Below are positions 1 through 7,919 of a DNA stretch of 64,000 bases, piece after piece (the first letter of the stretch is position 1; each line of letters starts with the position of its first letter). The stretch spans positions 248,001-312,000 of the forward strand of contig NZ_LBMH01000005.1 in assembly GCF_001005305.1 (NCBI RefSeq). Direction: 5' to 3'. The notes under the pieces are model-generated. The model saw nothing but the letters and a program-made list of their open reading frames with translations, was not told the DNA's origin and did not search any database. This DNA is from Kordia zhangzhouensis. Its GTDB lineage: Bacteria; Bacteroidota; Bacteroidia; Flavobacteriales; Flavobacteriaceae. The translations under genes and the position numbers were made by a program.

Positions 1-2313
1 CTCGTTCGATTCAGAAAATAAATTTCCTCCATTGATTGAATACGTTATATTTTCGGCGTCATCAGTTGAAGCTATCACAATCTTGATTGTATTTACCTCT
101 TGAAAATCTTGCACTTCAATTCGATCAATCGTCACAGATGGTTCTTCTTCAACGATATAGAAAACCTGCTTTTCGCAACCTGCACTATTCGTCACAATGA
201 CAGAATATATTCCTGTTTCTGTTACGGTAATTGAAGGTGTAGTTTCATTAGTAGACCATACATAGCTTGTAAAAGTTTCTTCAAATGAAAGTTCTACAGA
301 CGCATTTTCATCTCTACATAAAAAAGCTTGTTGATCTTCTATTTCTGGCTGTCCAACAATAGTTATTGCTACACTTCCTATAAAAGCACATTCATTAGCA
401 TACGAAACTCTAAAAAACAATTCATTTATCAAATCAACATTAATAGGTGTCGTATCAGTTAGCTGATTATCTTGCAATAAAGCATCGTTCCTTGTATTAA
501 ATACACCAATCATAGCTCCTGGAAAATCAGCCTCCAGAGTATCTTCCACTTGAGAAATAGAAATATTAATTCCGTTAATCTCACATACTTCAATAGTATC
601 ATATACTCCTAAATTTGTCCCTGAATTTACATTTAGCTGTATTTGTGTAATTGTGTAACAATCTACATACGAAAAGACTCGTGCGTATAGAATTTGATTA
701 TTTGTTGAATTGGCATAAAAATAACTCGCTAATGTATTTTGATTCGCTTGAGCGTCGCTTAAACTTTCAAAAAATGAAACTTCTATGTTACTATTTCCAT
801 TATCTTCTTCAATCACTGTAATCGCCTCTTGTAAATTGAAAATTGATAATCCGTCATTACTATTGTCGTCCGCATCACATTGTTCAAGCACAAACAAAGG
901 AGCTATAGTTGGTGATTCTTGAACTACAACAATTTCAGTAAAGGTTTGAGCAGGAGCATTGGAAAATGTCACAGTCGCTGTGACCGTATAAGTCCCTACC
1001 GATGAAAACGTATGTGCTGTTGATATCTCATTAGATGTATTCAAACTTCCTGAAGCGGGATCTCCAAAATTCCAATCAATTCCAATGATAGTGTTTAAGG
1101 AGTTTACTGTAAAGGTCGTTTGCTCTCCAAAACAAAAATTTTCAATCGTCGCAATGCTTTCATAATAAGACTGTACCGAAGCTGGCAATCCGAATCGTGC
1201 AAAATTGAGTCCTAAATCAACACTTTCAAAGTCAAAATCGCAAGCTGCTCCTAATAAATTGGGTGTGTTAATTGTAGATATCTTTGAACCTGGTAGCGCA
1301 TGATAAATACGTTTGTCTAACCCTAATTGTAAACTTCCAGCTAATGAAGGAACTATTTGACCTTGAAAATAATTATGAACAATATATTTGGTGGAAGAAA
1401 CAGTACTTGCCGTCACGTCATATTGTTGTAATTGAATATTTTCTAAACTAGTATCTGAGATGAATTTCCCGGAAGCATATAATCGTGTAGAATTTGAAGA
1501 AAATTCTACACCATAAAACACCAAATCATCCGCTAAAAAAGTACCATTGCTTACCAACCCTGTATTTGCATCAAAATCATACAAATAAAGAGAACCAGCT
1601 TGGTCAGGCTCAAAAAGTGTATGTGCAATTGCTAATTTTCTACTATCAGGTGATACTTTGATATTTCCACGAATATTTCTATAATCAGCAATAGACAGTG
1701 GCGTGTTGGATACTACTGGAATGGTAGTAACTCCCATAGGAGTCACTTTAAAAGAAAAAAATTGATTATTGCGATGTGTAATTACCCAGAAATTACCATC
1801 TGCACTTAATGCTGCTGTAACCTTTTCTGATGTATTGGGCAATAAATTAACATTCTTAGTAACAACTGCTCCTAAACCACCTACTTGCGACATATCAACT
1901 ACAGAATAGTTGAAACCATTACTATTTCCGTTTCCGTTTTGCGCATACGCATCTACAACATCTGTAGTAAATATATAATAAATTGTTTCACTTCCAGGAT
2001 TGGGAACAATAATACATGACTGTGTACTGGATAAACTTCCTGCCAAATTCGTACCATTGGCCATAATTTCATGCATCCTATTCCACACGGTCACTCCGTC
2101 TGTGTAAAATAGTAAAGAACCATTGGCGTCAGAAATAGTAGAACAGCCCTCTAAAGTATTAACCTGTCCAGGATCTATTGAGATTGGAATTCCTGTATTA
2201 AAATTCAAACCAGCATTAACACCAAAAAACCAATGACTAGCTTCAAGTTGTGCTAAAGCTGAAAATGAAAAAAACAGAAATATGCATAAAAGTTTTAGGG
2301 TATTTTTTTTCAT
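1..2313 (-). CDS. Large exported PKD-domain protein, probable T9SS cargo (C-terminus off the left edge)
   Basis: The frame is open from an ATG at 2313 down to base 1, giving 771 codons with no stop, so the C-terminus lies outside the window. The first 22 residues form a signal peptide (MKKNTLKLLCIFLFFSFSAL then AQ). The next part, opening with SHWFFGVNAGLNFN, has the look of the beta-propeller-like region found in many Flavobacteriaceae surface proteins. A PKD-type domain is read around 950-1140 (motif DWNFGDP, then HTFSSVGTYTVTATV). The part nearest the edge reads DAENITYSINGGNLF, a motif that in this family sits just before the gliding-motility-associated (type B) C-terminal sorting domain. 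Secretion by the type IX system is therefore inferred, because the sorting domain itself is not visible. It is transcribed away from pgcA. Confidence 0.85.
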   Translation of the reverse strand, partial: MKKNTLKLLCIFLFFSFSALAQLEASHWFFGVNAGLNFNTGIPISIDPGQVNTLEGCSTISDANGSLLFYTDGVTVWNRMHEIMANGTNLAGSLSSTQSCIIVPNPGSETIYYIFTTDVVDAYAQNGNGNSNGFNYSVVDMSQVGGLGAVVTKNVNLLPNTSEKVTAALSADGNFWVITHRNNQFFSFKVTPMGVTTIPVVSNTPLSIADYRNIRGNIKVSPDSRKLAIAHTLFEPDQAGSLYLYDFDANTGLVSNGTFLADDLVFYGVEFSSNSTRLYASGKFISDTSLENIQLQQYDVTASTVSSTKYIVHNYFQGQIVPSLAGSLQLGLDKRIYHALPGSKISTINTPNLLGAACDFDFESVDLGLNFARFGLPASVQSYYESIATIENFCFGEQTTFTVNSLNTIIGIDWNFGDPASGSLNTSNEISTAHTFSSVGTYTVTATVTFSNAPAQTFTEIVVVQESPTIAPLFVLEQCDADDNSNDGLSIFNLQEAITVIEEDNGNSNIEVSFFESLSDAQANQNTLASYFYANSTNNQILYARVFSYVDCYTITQIQLNVNSGTNLGVYDTIEVCEINGINISISQVEDTLEADFPGAMIGVFNTRNDALLQDNQLTDTTPINVDLINELFFRVSYANECAFIGSVAITIVGQPEIEDQQAFLCRDENASVELSFEETFTSYVWSTNETTPSITVTETGIYSVIVTNSAGCEKQVFYIVEEEPSVTIDRIEVQDFQEVNTIKIVIASTDDAENITYSINGGNLFSESNE

Positions 2314-2383
2314 TTGATCATAGCAATACCCTAAAGTTATCTAAAATATGCCAACTACCAAAATACAAACCAAATGATTTCAT

Positions 2384-2391
2384 TATTTTTG
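2384..2391 (+). promoter_or_regulatory. Probable -7 box (TAnnTTTG) of pgcA
   Basis: TATTTTTG matches the Bacteroidota housekeeping -7 consensus TAnnTTTG and lies 19 bases before the pgcA start. No clear -33 TTTG box is visible at the usual distance. Such matches also occur by chance in AT-rich DNA. Confidence 0.45.
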
Positions 2392-2410
2392 TTGCTTAAA
2401 ATAACTACAA

Positions 2411-4135
2411 ATGACAAAGATTGATGCTCAAATCTTGAAAAAAGCAACAAGTTGGCTTAGTCCTTTTTTTGATGCTAAAACTCAAGAAGAAATACAGCAA
2501 CTTATAGATAATAACCCGAAAGAACTTACTGAAAGCTTTTATACAAATCTTGCCTTTGGCACAGGTGGAATGCGTGGTATTATGGGACCTGGCACTAATA
2601 GAATTAACAAATATACCTTAGGTAAAAACACTCAAGGACTCAGTAATTATCTTAAAAAAGTATATCCTAATGAATCTTTGAAAGTTGCCATTGCATACGA
2701 TTGCAGACATAACAGCAAATCTTTGGCGCAAACCGTAGCCGATGTATTTTCAGCAAACGGAATTCATGTATATCTATTTTCTGATTTGCGCCCTACACCA
2801 GAATTGTCATTTGCTGTTAAATATTTGAATTGTCACTGCGGAATTGTGCTTACAGCTTCTCATAATCCGCCAGAATATAATGGATATAAAGTATATTGGA
2901 CTGATGGTGGACAAATTGTTCCACCACAAGACACTGATATTATACAAGAAATCAATCAGCTAAGTTTTGAGCAAATAGTATTTGATGCGAATGCGGAACT
3001 CATTAAAAAAATTGACACAGAAGTAGATGAAGCTTTTGTAAAGGCAAGTGTATTAAATGGTAGTTTTAATGCTCCAAAAAAACACAATCTTACAATTGCG
3101 TTTACTTCGTTGCATGGAACATCTATTACAATGATTCCAACTGTTTTAAAAGAAGCGGGATACACAAGTGTTCATGTAGTAGAAGCACAAGCCAAACCTG
3201 ATGGAGATTTCCCTACAGTCGTTTCTCCAAATCCTGAAGAACCAGAAGCCTTAGAAATGGCACTACATCTAGCAAATGATGTAAATGCAGATATTGTGAT
3301 TGGAACTGATCCTGATAGTGACCGACTTGGAATAGCCGTACGTGATTTGAATGGAGACATGATTCTCTTGAATGGAAATCAAACTATGGTTGTAATGACT
3401 GACTTTTTACTTAAAAAATGGCAAGAAAACCATAAAATTAACGGTCAACAATTCATCGGCTCTACAATTGTTTCTACTCCTATGATGGAACAATTAGCAA
3501 CAGCCTACAATGTAGAATGTAAAATTGGCCTGACAGGTTTTAAGTGGATTGCTAAAATGATTAAGGATTTCCCTGAATTAGAATTTATTGGTGGTGGTGA
3601 AGAAAGTTTTGGATTCATGACAGGAGATTTTGTACGTGACAAAGATGCCGTTACCGCTTCTCTCCTAGCCTGTGAAATTGCAGCAACTGCAAAAGCGAAT
3701 GGAAGCTCTATCTATGAAACATTGATTGATTTGTATGTTACACACGGTTTTTACAAAGAAAAATTGATTTCACTCGTACGCAAAGGCATAGATGGTGCTG
3801 CAGAAATCAAACAAACAATGATTGATCTTCGAGAAAATCCCTTGAAAACCATTGATGGATCGCCTGTAATTCGCATTGAAGACTACCAAACTTCAATTGC
3901 TTTAAACATGCAAAATGGCAGTACTTCTGACATAACTGTACCAAAATCAAACGTATTAATTTACTACACCGCAGATGGCACTAAAATTGCAGCCCGACCA
4001 AGTGGTACAGAACCAAAAATTAAATTCTACTTTAGTGTAAATCTGCCTTTAGAGAATAAAGCAGACTTTTATACGGTAGAACAAAAGCTTGATGCCAAAA
4101 TTGAGCGCATCGTACACGAAATGAAACTCAATTAG
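2411..4135 (+). CDS. pgcA: Phospho-sugar mutase (phosphoglucomutase/phosphomannomutase)
   Basis: 574 aa alpha-D-phosphohexomutase, expected to interconvert hexose 1- and 6-phosphates in the cytosol. The active-site phosphoserine loop TASHNPPEYNGYK has its Ser at residue 150. The Mg-binding loop DPDSDR is near residue 300, the sugar-binding loop GGGEESFG near 396, and the phosphate-binding loop RPSGTEPK near 530, so all four signature loops are present. Length is normal for the PgcA-type branch. The stop codon at 4133-4135 directly abuts the ATG of the ABC exporter, so the two are probably cotranscribed. Whether glucose or mannose is the main substrate cannot be read from the sequence. Confidence 0.93.
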   Translation: MTKIDAQILKKATSWLSPFFDAKTQEEIQQLIDNNPKELTESFYTNLAFGTGGMRGIMGPGTNRINKYTLGKNTQGLSNYLKKVYPNESLKVAIAYDCRHNSKSLAQTVADVFSANGIHVYLFSDLRPTPELSFAVKYLNCHCGIVLTASHNPPEYNGYKVYWTDGGQIVPPQDTDIIQEINQLSFEQIVFDANAELIKKIDTEVDEAFVKASVLNGSFNAPKKHNLTIAFTSLHGTSITMIPTVLKEAGYTSVHVVEAQAKPDGDFPTVVSPNPEEPEALEMALHLANDVNADIVIGTDPDSDRLGIAVRDLNGDMILLNGNQTMVVMTDFLLKKWQENHKINGQQFIGSTIVSTPMMEQLATAYNVECKIGLTGFKWIAKMIKDFPELEFIGGGEESFGFMTGDFVRDKDAVTASLLACEIAATAKANGSSIYETLIDLYVTHGFYKEKLISLVRKGIDGAAEIKQTMIDLRENPLKTIDGSPVIRIEDYQTSIALNMQNGSTSDITVPKSNVLIYYTADGTKIAARPSGTEPKIKFYFSVNLPLENKADFYTVEQKLDAKIERIVHEMKLN

Positions 4136-5968
4136 ATGAATTACATAAAAAAATTATCGCATTACATTATTCCATATAAAAAGTATGCGTATCTAAATAT
4201 ATTTTTCAATATTTTGTATGCGTTATTTGGTACACTTTCCTTTGTATCGCTTATGCCAATGTTGAAAGTATTATTAAAAACGGCAGAGCGCATTACAGTT
4301 GAACCAATAAGAAAAAATTATGTAGGACTTCAAGGTTATGGTGATTACCTAAATGACTATTTAAACTTTTTTATCACACAAAAAATAGAAAAAAATGGTC
4401 AATATGAAGTATTAATTTTCATGATTTGTATTGTCATATCTACGTTTTTACTAAAAAATGTCGCAGGATATTTTTCTAACTTCTTTTTGGCATATTTGCG
4501 AAATGGTATTTTAAAGGATATTCGCAATAAACTATATCATAAAGTAACCACTTTACCTATTTCATATTTTTCTGAAAAGAGAAAAGGAGATATCATCGCC
4601 CGAATTTCTGGTGATGTAAATGAGATACAAAACTCGTTATTAGCGATTCTTGAGCTGTTGGTACGTGAGCCATTGACAATCATTTTTACAATTCTCTTTA
4701 TGTTTTCCATCAGTTCAAAATTGACAATATTTGTTTTTGTTTTTATTCCCATCTCAGGATTTATCATCTCTAGAGTAGGTAAAAGTCTAAAAAAACATTC
4801 TGACCGAGTTCAAAAAGAAAATGGTGTATTTTTATCTATTTTAGATGAAACACTGAATGGATTAAAAGTGATTAAAGGATTTAATGCTGAAAAACATTTC
4901 AATAAAGCCTTTAGTAATTCTACTTCTCAATTGTACAAATACTCTAATAATTTGGCACATCGACAAAACCTTGCGTCTCCAACCAGTGAATTTTTAGGTA
5001 TTGTCGTAATTGCTGTTATTTTATTATATGGTGGAAAATTAGTGCTGATAGATAAAACGCTTTCTCCAGATCAATTTATCACCTATATGGCATTGGCATA
5101 TAATATCCTAACACCTGCAAAAGCAATCAGCAAAGCGAGTTATAAAGTAAAAGCAGGAAATGCATCCGCAGATCGTGTTTTGGAAGTTTTAAATACCGAA
5201 TCAACGATTCAAGATGCTATAGATGCGAAAGCAAAAACTGAATTTACTGCTGGAATTACCCTAGAAGATGTATCTTTTAAATATGAAGAAGAGTTAGTCC
5301 TCAAAAACTTTTCACTAAACGTTCCTAAAGGAAAAACAGTGGCGCTCGTGGGGCAATCTGGAAGTGGAAAAAGTACAATTGCAAACTTGGTGACACGCTT
5401 TTACGATGTAAATGAAGGAAGTATTGACATAGATGGAGAAAATATCAAAACGCTCACAAAAGCTTCTCTTCGAGGTTTGATGGGTATTGTAACGCAAGAT
5501 TCAATTCTATTTAATGATACCATTCGCAACAACGTAAAACTTGGAAAACAAGATGCAACTGATGAAGAAGTAATTGATGCATTAAAAATTGCAAACGCTT
5601 GGGAATTTGTCAAAGACTTGCCTGAATTACTCGATCATAATGTTGGTGATTCTGGAGGAAAACTCTCGGGCGGACAAAAACAACGATTAAGTATTGCTAG
5701 AGCTGTTCTTAAAAATCCACCAATCATGATTTTGGATGAAGCGACTTCTGCCCTTGATACAGAAAGTGAACGTTTGGTACAAGTAGCATTAGAAAATATG
5801 ATGAAAAATAGAACTTCAATAGTAATTGCTCATCGATTGTCTACCATTCAAAATGCAGACCTGATTGTGGTTATGCAAAAAGGAGAAATTGTTGAACAAG
5901 GAACTCATGAAGAATTGATTCGTAACAATAAAGTATATACTAAGTTGGTACAAATGCAATCTATTTAG
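4136..5968 (+). CDS. ABC exporter, MsbA-like lipid/multidrug type
   Basis: 610 aa half-transporter: an N-terminal six-helix membrane domain (about residues 15-345) followed by a nucleotide-binding domain. The Walker A motif GQSGSGKST is near residue 405, the signature LSGGQKQR near 510, Walker B MILDEATSALD near 530, and the H-loop AHRLST near 565. It should work as a homodimer in the inner membrane, flipping lipids such as lipid A-core or exporting hydrophobic compounds. Family membership is clear; the substrate is inference. The ATG follows the pgcA stop with no gap, and a strong hairpin terminator follows the gene. Confidence 0.9.
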   Translation: MNYIKKLSHYIIPYKKYAYLNIFFNILYALFGTLSFVSLMPMLKVLLKTAERITVEPIRKNYVGLQGYGDYLNDYLNFFITQKIEKNGQYEVLIFMICIVISTFLLKNVAGYFSNFFLAYLRNGILKDIRNKLYHKVTTLPISYFSEKRKGDIIARISGDVNEIQNSLLAILELLVREPLTIIFTILFMFSISSKLTIFVFVFIPISGFIISRVGKSLKKHSDRVQKENGVFLSILDETLNGLKVIKGFNAEKHFNKAFSNSTSQLYKYSNNLAHRQNLASPTSEFLGIVVIAVILLYGGKLVLIDKTLSPDQFITYMALAYNILTPAKAISKASYKVKAGNASADRVLEVLNTESTIQDAIDAKAKTEFTAGITLEDVSFKYEEELVLKNFSLNVPKGKTVALVGQSGSGKSTIANLVTRFYDVNEGSIDIDGENIKTLTKASLRGLMGIVTQDSILFNDTIRNNVKLGKQDATDEEVIDALKIANAWEFVKDLPELLDHNVGDSGGKLSGGQKQRLSIARAVLKNPPIMILDEATSALDTESERLVQVALENMMKNRTSIVIAHRLSTIQNADLIVVMQKGEIVEQGTHEELIRNNKVYTKLVQMQSI

Positions 5969-5988
5969 TAGCTAGTAAAAAACAACAC

Positions 5989-6029
5989 AAATGTCATTCT
6001 TACATTTTTAGTAGAATGACATTTTTTTT
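5989..6029 (+). terminator. Intrinsic terminator after the ABC exporter
   Basis: A 12-bp stem (AAATGTCATTCT at 5989-6000 pairing with 6013-6024) with a 12-base loop, followed by a T run. It separates the pgcA/ABC unit from the ECF sigma operon. Confidence 0.85.
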
Positions 6030-6039
6030 ATCTTTAATT

Positions 6040-6063
6040 AAACCTTTTCCTTCGGTAAGAGTC
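6040..6063 (+). promoter_or_regulatory. ECF-type promoter 1, before the sigma factor gene
   Basis: AAACCTTTT at 6040-6048, 11 bases, then AGTC at 6060-6063. The same two blocks at the same 11-base distance recur at 6625-6648 and 7722-7745. An AAC-containing -35 and a GTC-containing -10 are typical of promoters read by ECF sigma factors, so autoregulation by the gene just downstream is likely. Confidence 0.7.
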
Positions 6064-6083
6064 CAAAGATAAAATGCATACCC

Positions 6084-6626
6084 TTGAATAGTGTAGAGAT
6101 AAGTCTTATTGATGAGTTGAAGAATCCGAAAACGCAAGAAAAAGCGTTTCGTCAGTTGGTATCTACCTATAAAGAACGCTTGTATTGGCATATTCGTAGA
6201 ATAGTTACCAGTCACGACGATGCAGATGATGTATTGCAAAATACTTTTATCAAAATTTTTAAAAGTATTCACAATTTTAAAGGTGATAGCAAATTATATT
6301 CATGGATGTATCGTATTGCTACCAATGAAGCCATTACATTTATCAATCAACGAGCTAAAAAAGCAGGAATTTCTTCTGAAGAAGTCCAAGAACAATTGAT
6401 TAACAATCTTACAGCTGACGTATTTTTTGAAGGTGATGAAATTCAATTAAAATTACAAAAAGCCATTGCTTCGTTGCCACAAAAACAACAAATTGTATTC
6501 AACATGAAGTATTTTGATGATATAACATACAATGAAATGAGTGAGATTTTAGATACATCCATTGGCGCTTTGAAAGCATCTTATCATCACGCAGTAAAAA
6601 AGATAGAAGTTTTTTTAACCCATTAA
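6084..6626 (+). CDS. ECF-family RNA polymerase sigma factor
   Basis: 180 aa sigma-70-family factor of the ECF group. Region 2 is seen around residues 45-92 (DDADDVLQNTFIKIFK, then SWMYRIATNEA) and region 4 around 130-178 (LPQKQQIVFNMKYFDDITY, then a helix-turn-helix). The start is a TTG at 6084: the nearby ATG at 6074 meets a stop after five codons in another frame, and no in-frame ATG precedes region 2. The TTG lies 20 bases past the ECF promoter AGTC. The stop codon overlaps the second ECF promoter. The adjacent membrane and periplasmic genes make this a classic cell-envelope stress sigma operon; the inducing signal is unknown. Confidence 0.92.
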   Translation: MNSVEISLIDELKNPKTQEKAFRQLVSTYKERLYWHIRRIVTSHDDADDVLQNTFIKIFKSIHNFKGDSKLYSWMYRIATNEAITFINQRAKKAGISSEEVQEQLINNLTADVFFEGDEIQLKLQKAIASLPQKQQIVFNMKYFDDITYNEMSEILDTSIGALKASYHHAVKKIEVFLTH

Positions 6627-6648
6627 ACCTTTTCTTATATTTAGAGTC
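6625..6648 (+). promoter_or_regulatory. ECF-type promoter 2, before the putative anti-sigma gene
   Basis: AAACCTTTT at 6625-6633, 11 bases, AGTC at 6645-6648. It begins inside the sigma factor stop codon and ends 8 bases before the GTG start of the next gene. A transcript from here would have almost no leader. Confidence 0.65.
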
Positions 6649-6656
6649 AAACTATT

Positions 6657-7178
6657 GTGAAAAAGAACGAATTACATACAAATCAAACAGGTTTTAAAAC
6701 GCCTAAAGAATACTTTGAGAACTTCGAAGATCGTTTTTTTGAGCGATTAACAACCGAATCTACGATTCCTGAAACATCTGGTTTCAAGGCTCCAGAAATG
6801 TATTTTAATCGTTTGGAAGACACACTCTCAGAAAAATTATTTTCAAATGAATCTGAAACGAAGGTAATTTCACTACAGTTTAAGAAAAACTACCAAAAAT
6901 ATATTCGTTATGCTGTCGCAGCATGCTTGGTATTAGTTTCTTCTGTAGCAATATATCAAAATACAAAAGAAATTATCAGTATCGAAACAGTAGAAAATAG
7001 TGAGATTAATACATTTATAGAAAATGATTTGATTGCGCTCAATAATTATGAGTTAGTCAATGTTTATGAAGAAGAAAATGTAGATATTACAGCCGTTTTC
7101 GAGGTAGAACTGGACGAATCGGAAACTTTAGATTATTTAGAAAAAACAACAGATCCATACGAGTTATTAATTGAATAA
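6657..7178 (+). CDS. Single-pass membrane protein, putative anti-sigma factor
   Basis: 173 aa from a GTG start; the next start would remove conserved-looking N-terminal sequence. One membrane helix is seen at about residues 83-100 (YAVAACLVLVSSVAIY), leaving about 80 residues in the cytosol and 70 acidic residues outside. The cytosolic half contains a duplicated motif: TGFKTPKEYFENFEDRFFER (11-30) and SGFKAPEMYFNRLEDTLSEK (41-60). No zinc-binding anti-sigma motif (HxxxCxxC) is present. Its position directly after the sigma gene, its topology and its own ECF promoter support an anti-sigma role, but this is inference and I do not recognise a named family. Confidence 0.75.
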   Translation: MKKNELHTNQTGFKTPKEYFENFEDRFFERLTTESTIPETSGFKAPEMYFNRLEDTLSEKLFSNESETKVISLQFKKNYQKYIRYAVAACLVLVSSVAIYQNTKEIISIETVENSEINTFIENDLIALNNYELVNVYEEENVDITAVFEVELDESETLDYLEKTTDPYELLIE

Positions 7179-7188
7179 CCTATTGAAC

Positions 7189-7641
7189 ATGAAAATATAC
7201 ACTACAATACTTTTTGTCCTATTTGGCGTTCTGATTGGGAATGCACAAGACAGGCATATTAAAGAAAAAATTAAAAAATTAAAAATTGCTTATTTTACAG
7301 AAAACCTAGACTTGACCGAAAAAGAGGCTCAGCAATTTTGGCCAATTTACAATGCCTATGATGATAAGCATCACGAGTTACGTATTCGTGAAATGTCAAA
7401 AATTAAGCGAGAAGTGAAAGATATGGAAAACTTATCAGAAGCAGAAGCTTCTCAAATTCTCGATCGCCTAGAAGTAATTGAACGTCAATTGTATGAAAAT
7501 GAACGTGATATGATGCAAAAGCTGAGAAAAATTTTACCAGCAATTAAGATTATACGTTTAAAAAAAGCAGAGCGCGATTTTAATAAAAAGCTAATGAAAC
7601 AATTCCGTGATAAGCATGGTAAACGAAAATCAATGCCCTAA
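7189..7641 (+). CDS. Periplasmic helical protein, sensor-of-ECF-sigma type (Spy/CpxP-like)
   Basis: 150 aa, from the ATG at 7189 that begins a clear signal peptide (MKIYTTILFVLFGVLIGNAQ). An upstream in-frame TTG at 7171 would overlap the previous gene and spoil the signal peptide. The mature protein is highly charged and helical, with the motif LTEKEAQQFWPIYNAYDDKH, seen in Bacteroidota proteins annotated as sensor of ECF-type sigma factor and resembling the LTxxQ helical hairpins of Spy/CpxP. It starts 10 bases after the anti-sigma-like gene, so the operon is sigma, anti-sigma, sensor. It probably monitors envelope damage in the periplasm. Confidence 0.82.
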   Translation: MKIYTTILFVLFGVLIGNAQDRHIKEKIKKLKIAYFTENLDLTEKEAQQFWPIYNAYDDKHHELRIREMSKIKREVKDMENLSEAEASQILDRLEVIERQLYENERDMMQKLRKILPAIKIIRLKKAERDFNKKLMKQFRDKHGKRKSMP

Positions 7642-7649
7642 AAAACCTA
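7637..7649 (+). repeat. 13-mer CCTAAAAAACCTA, copy 1 of 3
   Basis: Identical to 41546-41558 and 63221-63233. This copy spans the stop codon of the sensor gene and lies 36 bases before a terminator hairpin. Confidence 0.6.
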
Positions 7650-7685
7650 GAGTACATTGTATTCTAACCTAGCATTGATGAGAAA

Positions 7686-7716
7686 AGAGCATTTCTAGTT
7701 AAGAAATGCTCTTTTT
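7686..7716 (+). terminator. Terminator of the ECF sigma operon
   Basis: An 11-bp perfect stem (AGAGCATTTCT at 7686-7696 with 7702-7712), a 5-base loop and a T run. It ends the sigma/anti-sigma/sensor transcript just before the third ECF promoter. Confidence 0.85.
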
Positions 7717-7721
7717 GATTT

Positions 7722-7745
7722 AAACCTTTTGTAAAAAGTAAAGTC
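7722..7745 (+). promoter_or_regulatory. ECF-type promoter 3, upstream of a terminator-ended short unit
   Basis: AAACCTTTT at 7722-7730, 11 bases, AGTC at 7742-7745, the same architecture as the two copies inside the sigma operon. No clear start codon follows before the hairpin terminator at 7806-7831. Confidence 0.65.
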
Positions 7746-7751
7746 CAATAT

Positions 7752-7831
7752 ATAGTGTAGTAAGAAGTGATTCGTCACAGTTTACAATTTGGTGATTGGT
7801 ATTAAGGAGTGCTGTATAGGCACTCCTTTTT
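7752..7831 (+). ncRNA. Candidate ECF-sigma-dependent small RNA
   Basis: Initiation 6 or 7 bases after the AGTC box would give a transcript of about 80 bases ending at a factor-independent terminator (GGAGTGC at 7806-7812 pairing with GCACTCC at 7820-7826, then five T). A small hairpin GTGA-TTCG-TCAC lies at 7767-7778, leaving an unpaired stretch between the two hairpins. There is no ATG inside; a 12-codon GTG frame exists at 7767 but looks incidental. Alternatives are a regulated leader (attenuator) of the patatin gene at 7920, or a leader-peptide unit. Confidence 0.5.
7806..7831 (+). terminator. Terminator inside the 7641-7920 intergenic region
   Basis: A 7-bp G+C-rich stem with a 7-base loop and five T. 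No annotated gene lies between it and the previous terminator, which is why a separate short transcript is proposed. Confidence 0.75.
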
Positions 7832-7919
7832 CGTAAGTATATGACAGATTTCAAAATACCTTTATGTAAGTATTTTATTTTACAAATTTCATTTGTAGCT
7901 TTAGTCAAATTACCAACTC

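Noticed and set aside
7720-7908. 62 aa minus-strand ORF in the sigma intergenic region
   Set aside because: It crosses both the ECF promoter and the terminator, with no start context or family features.
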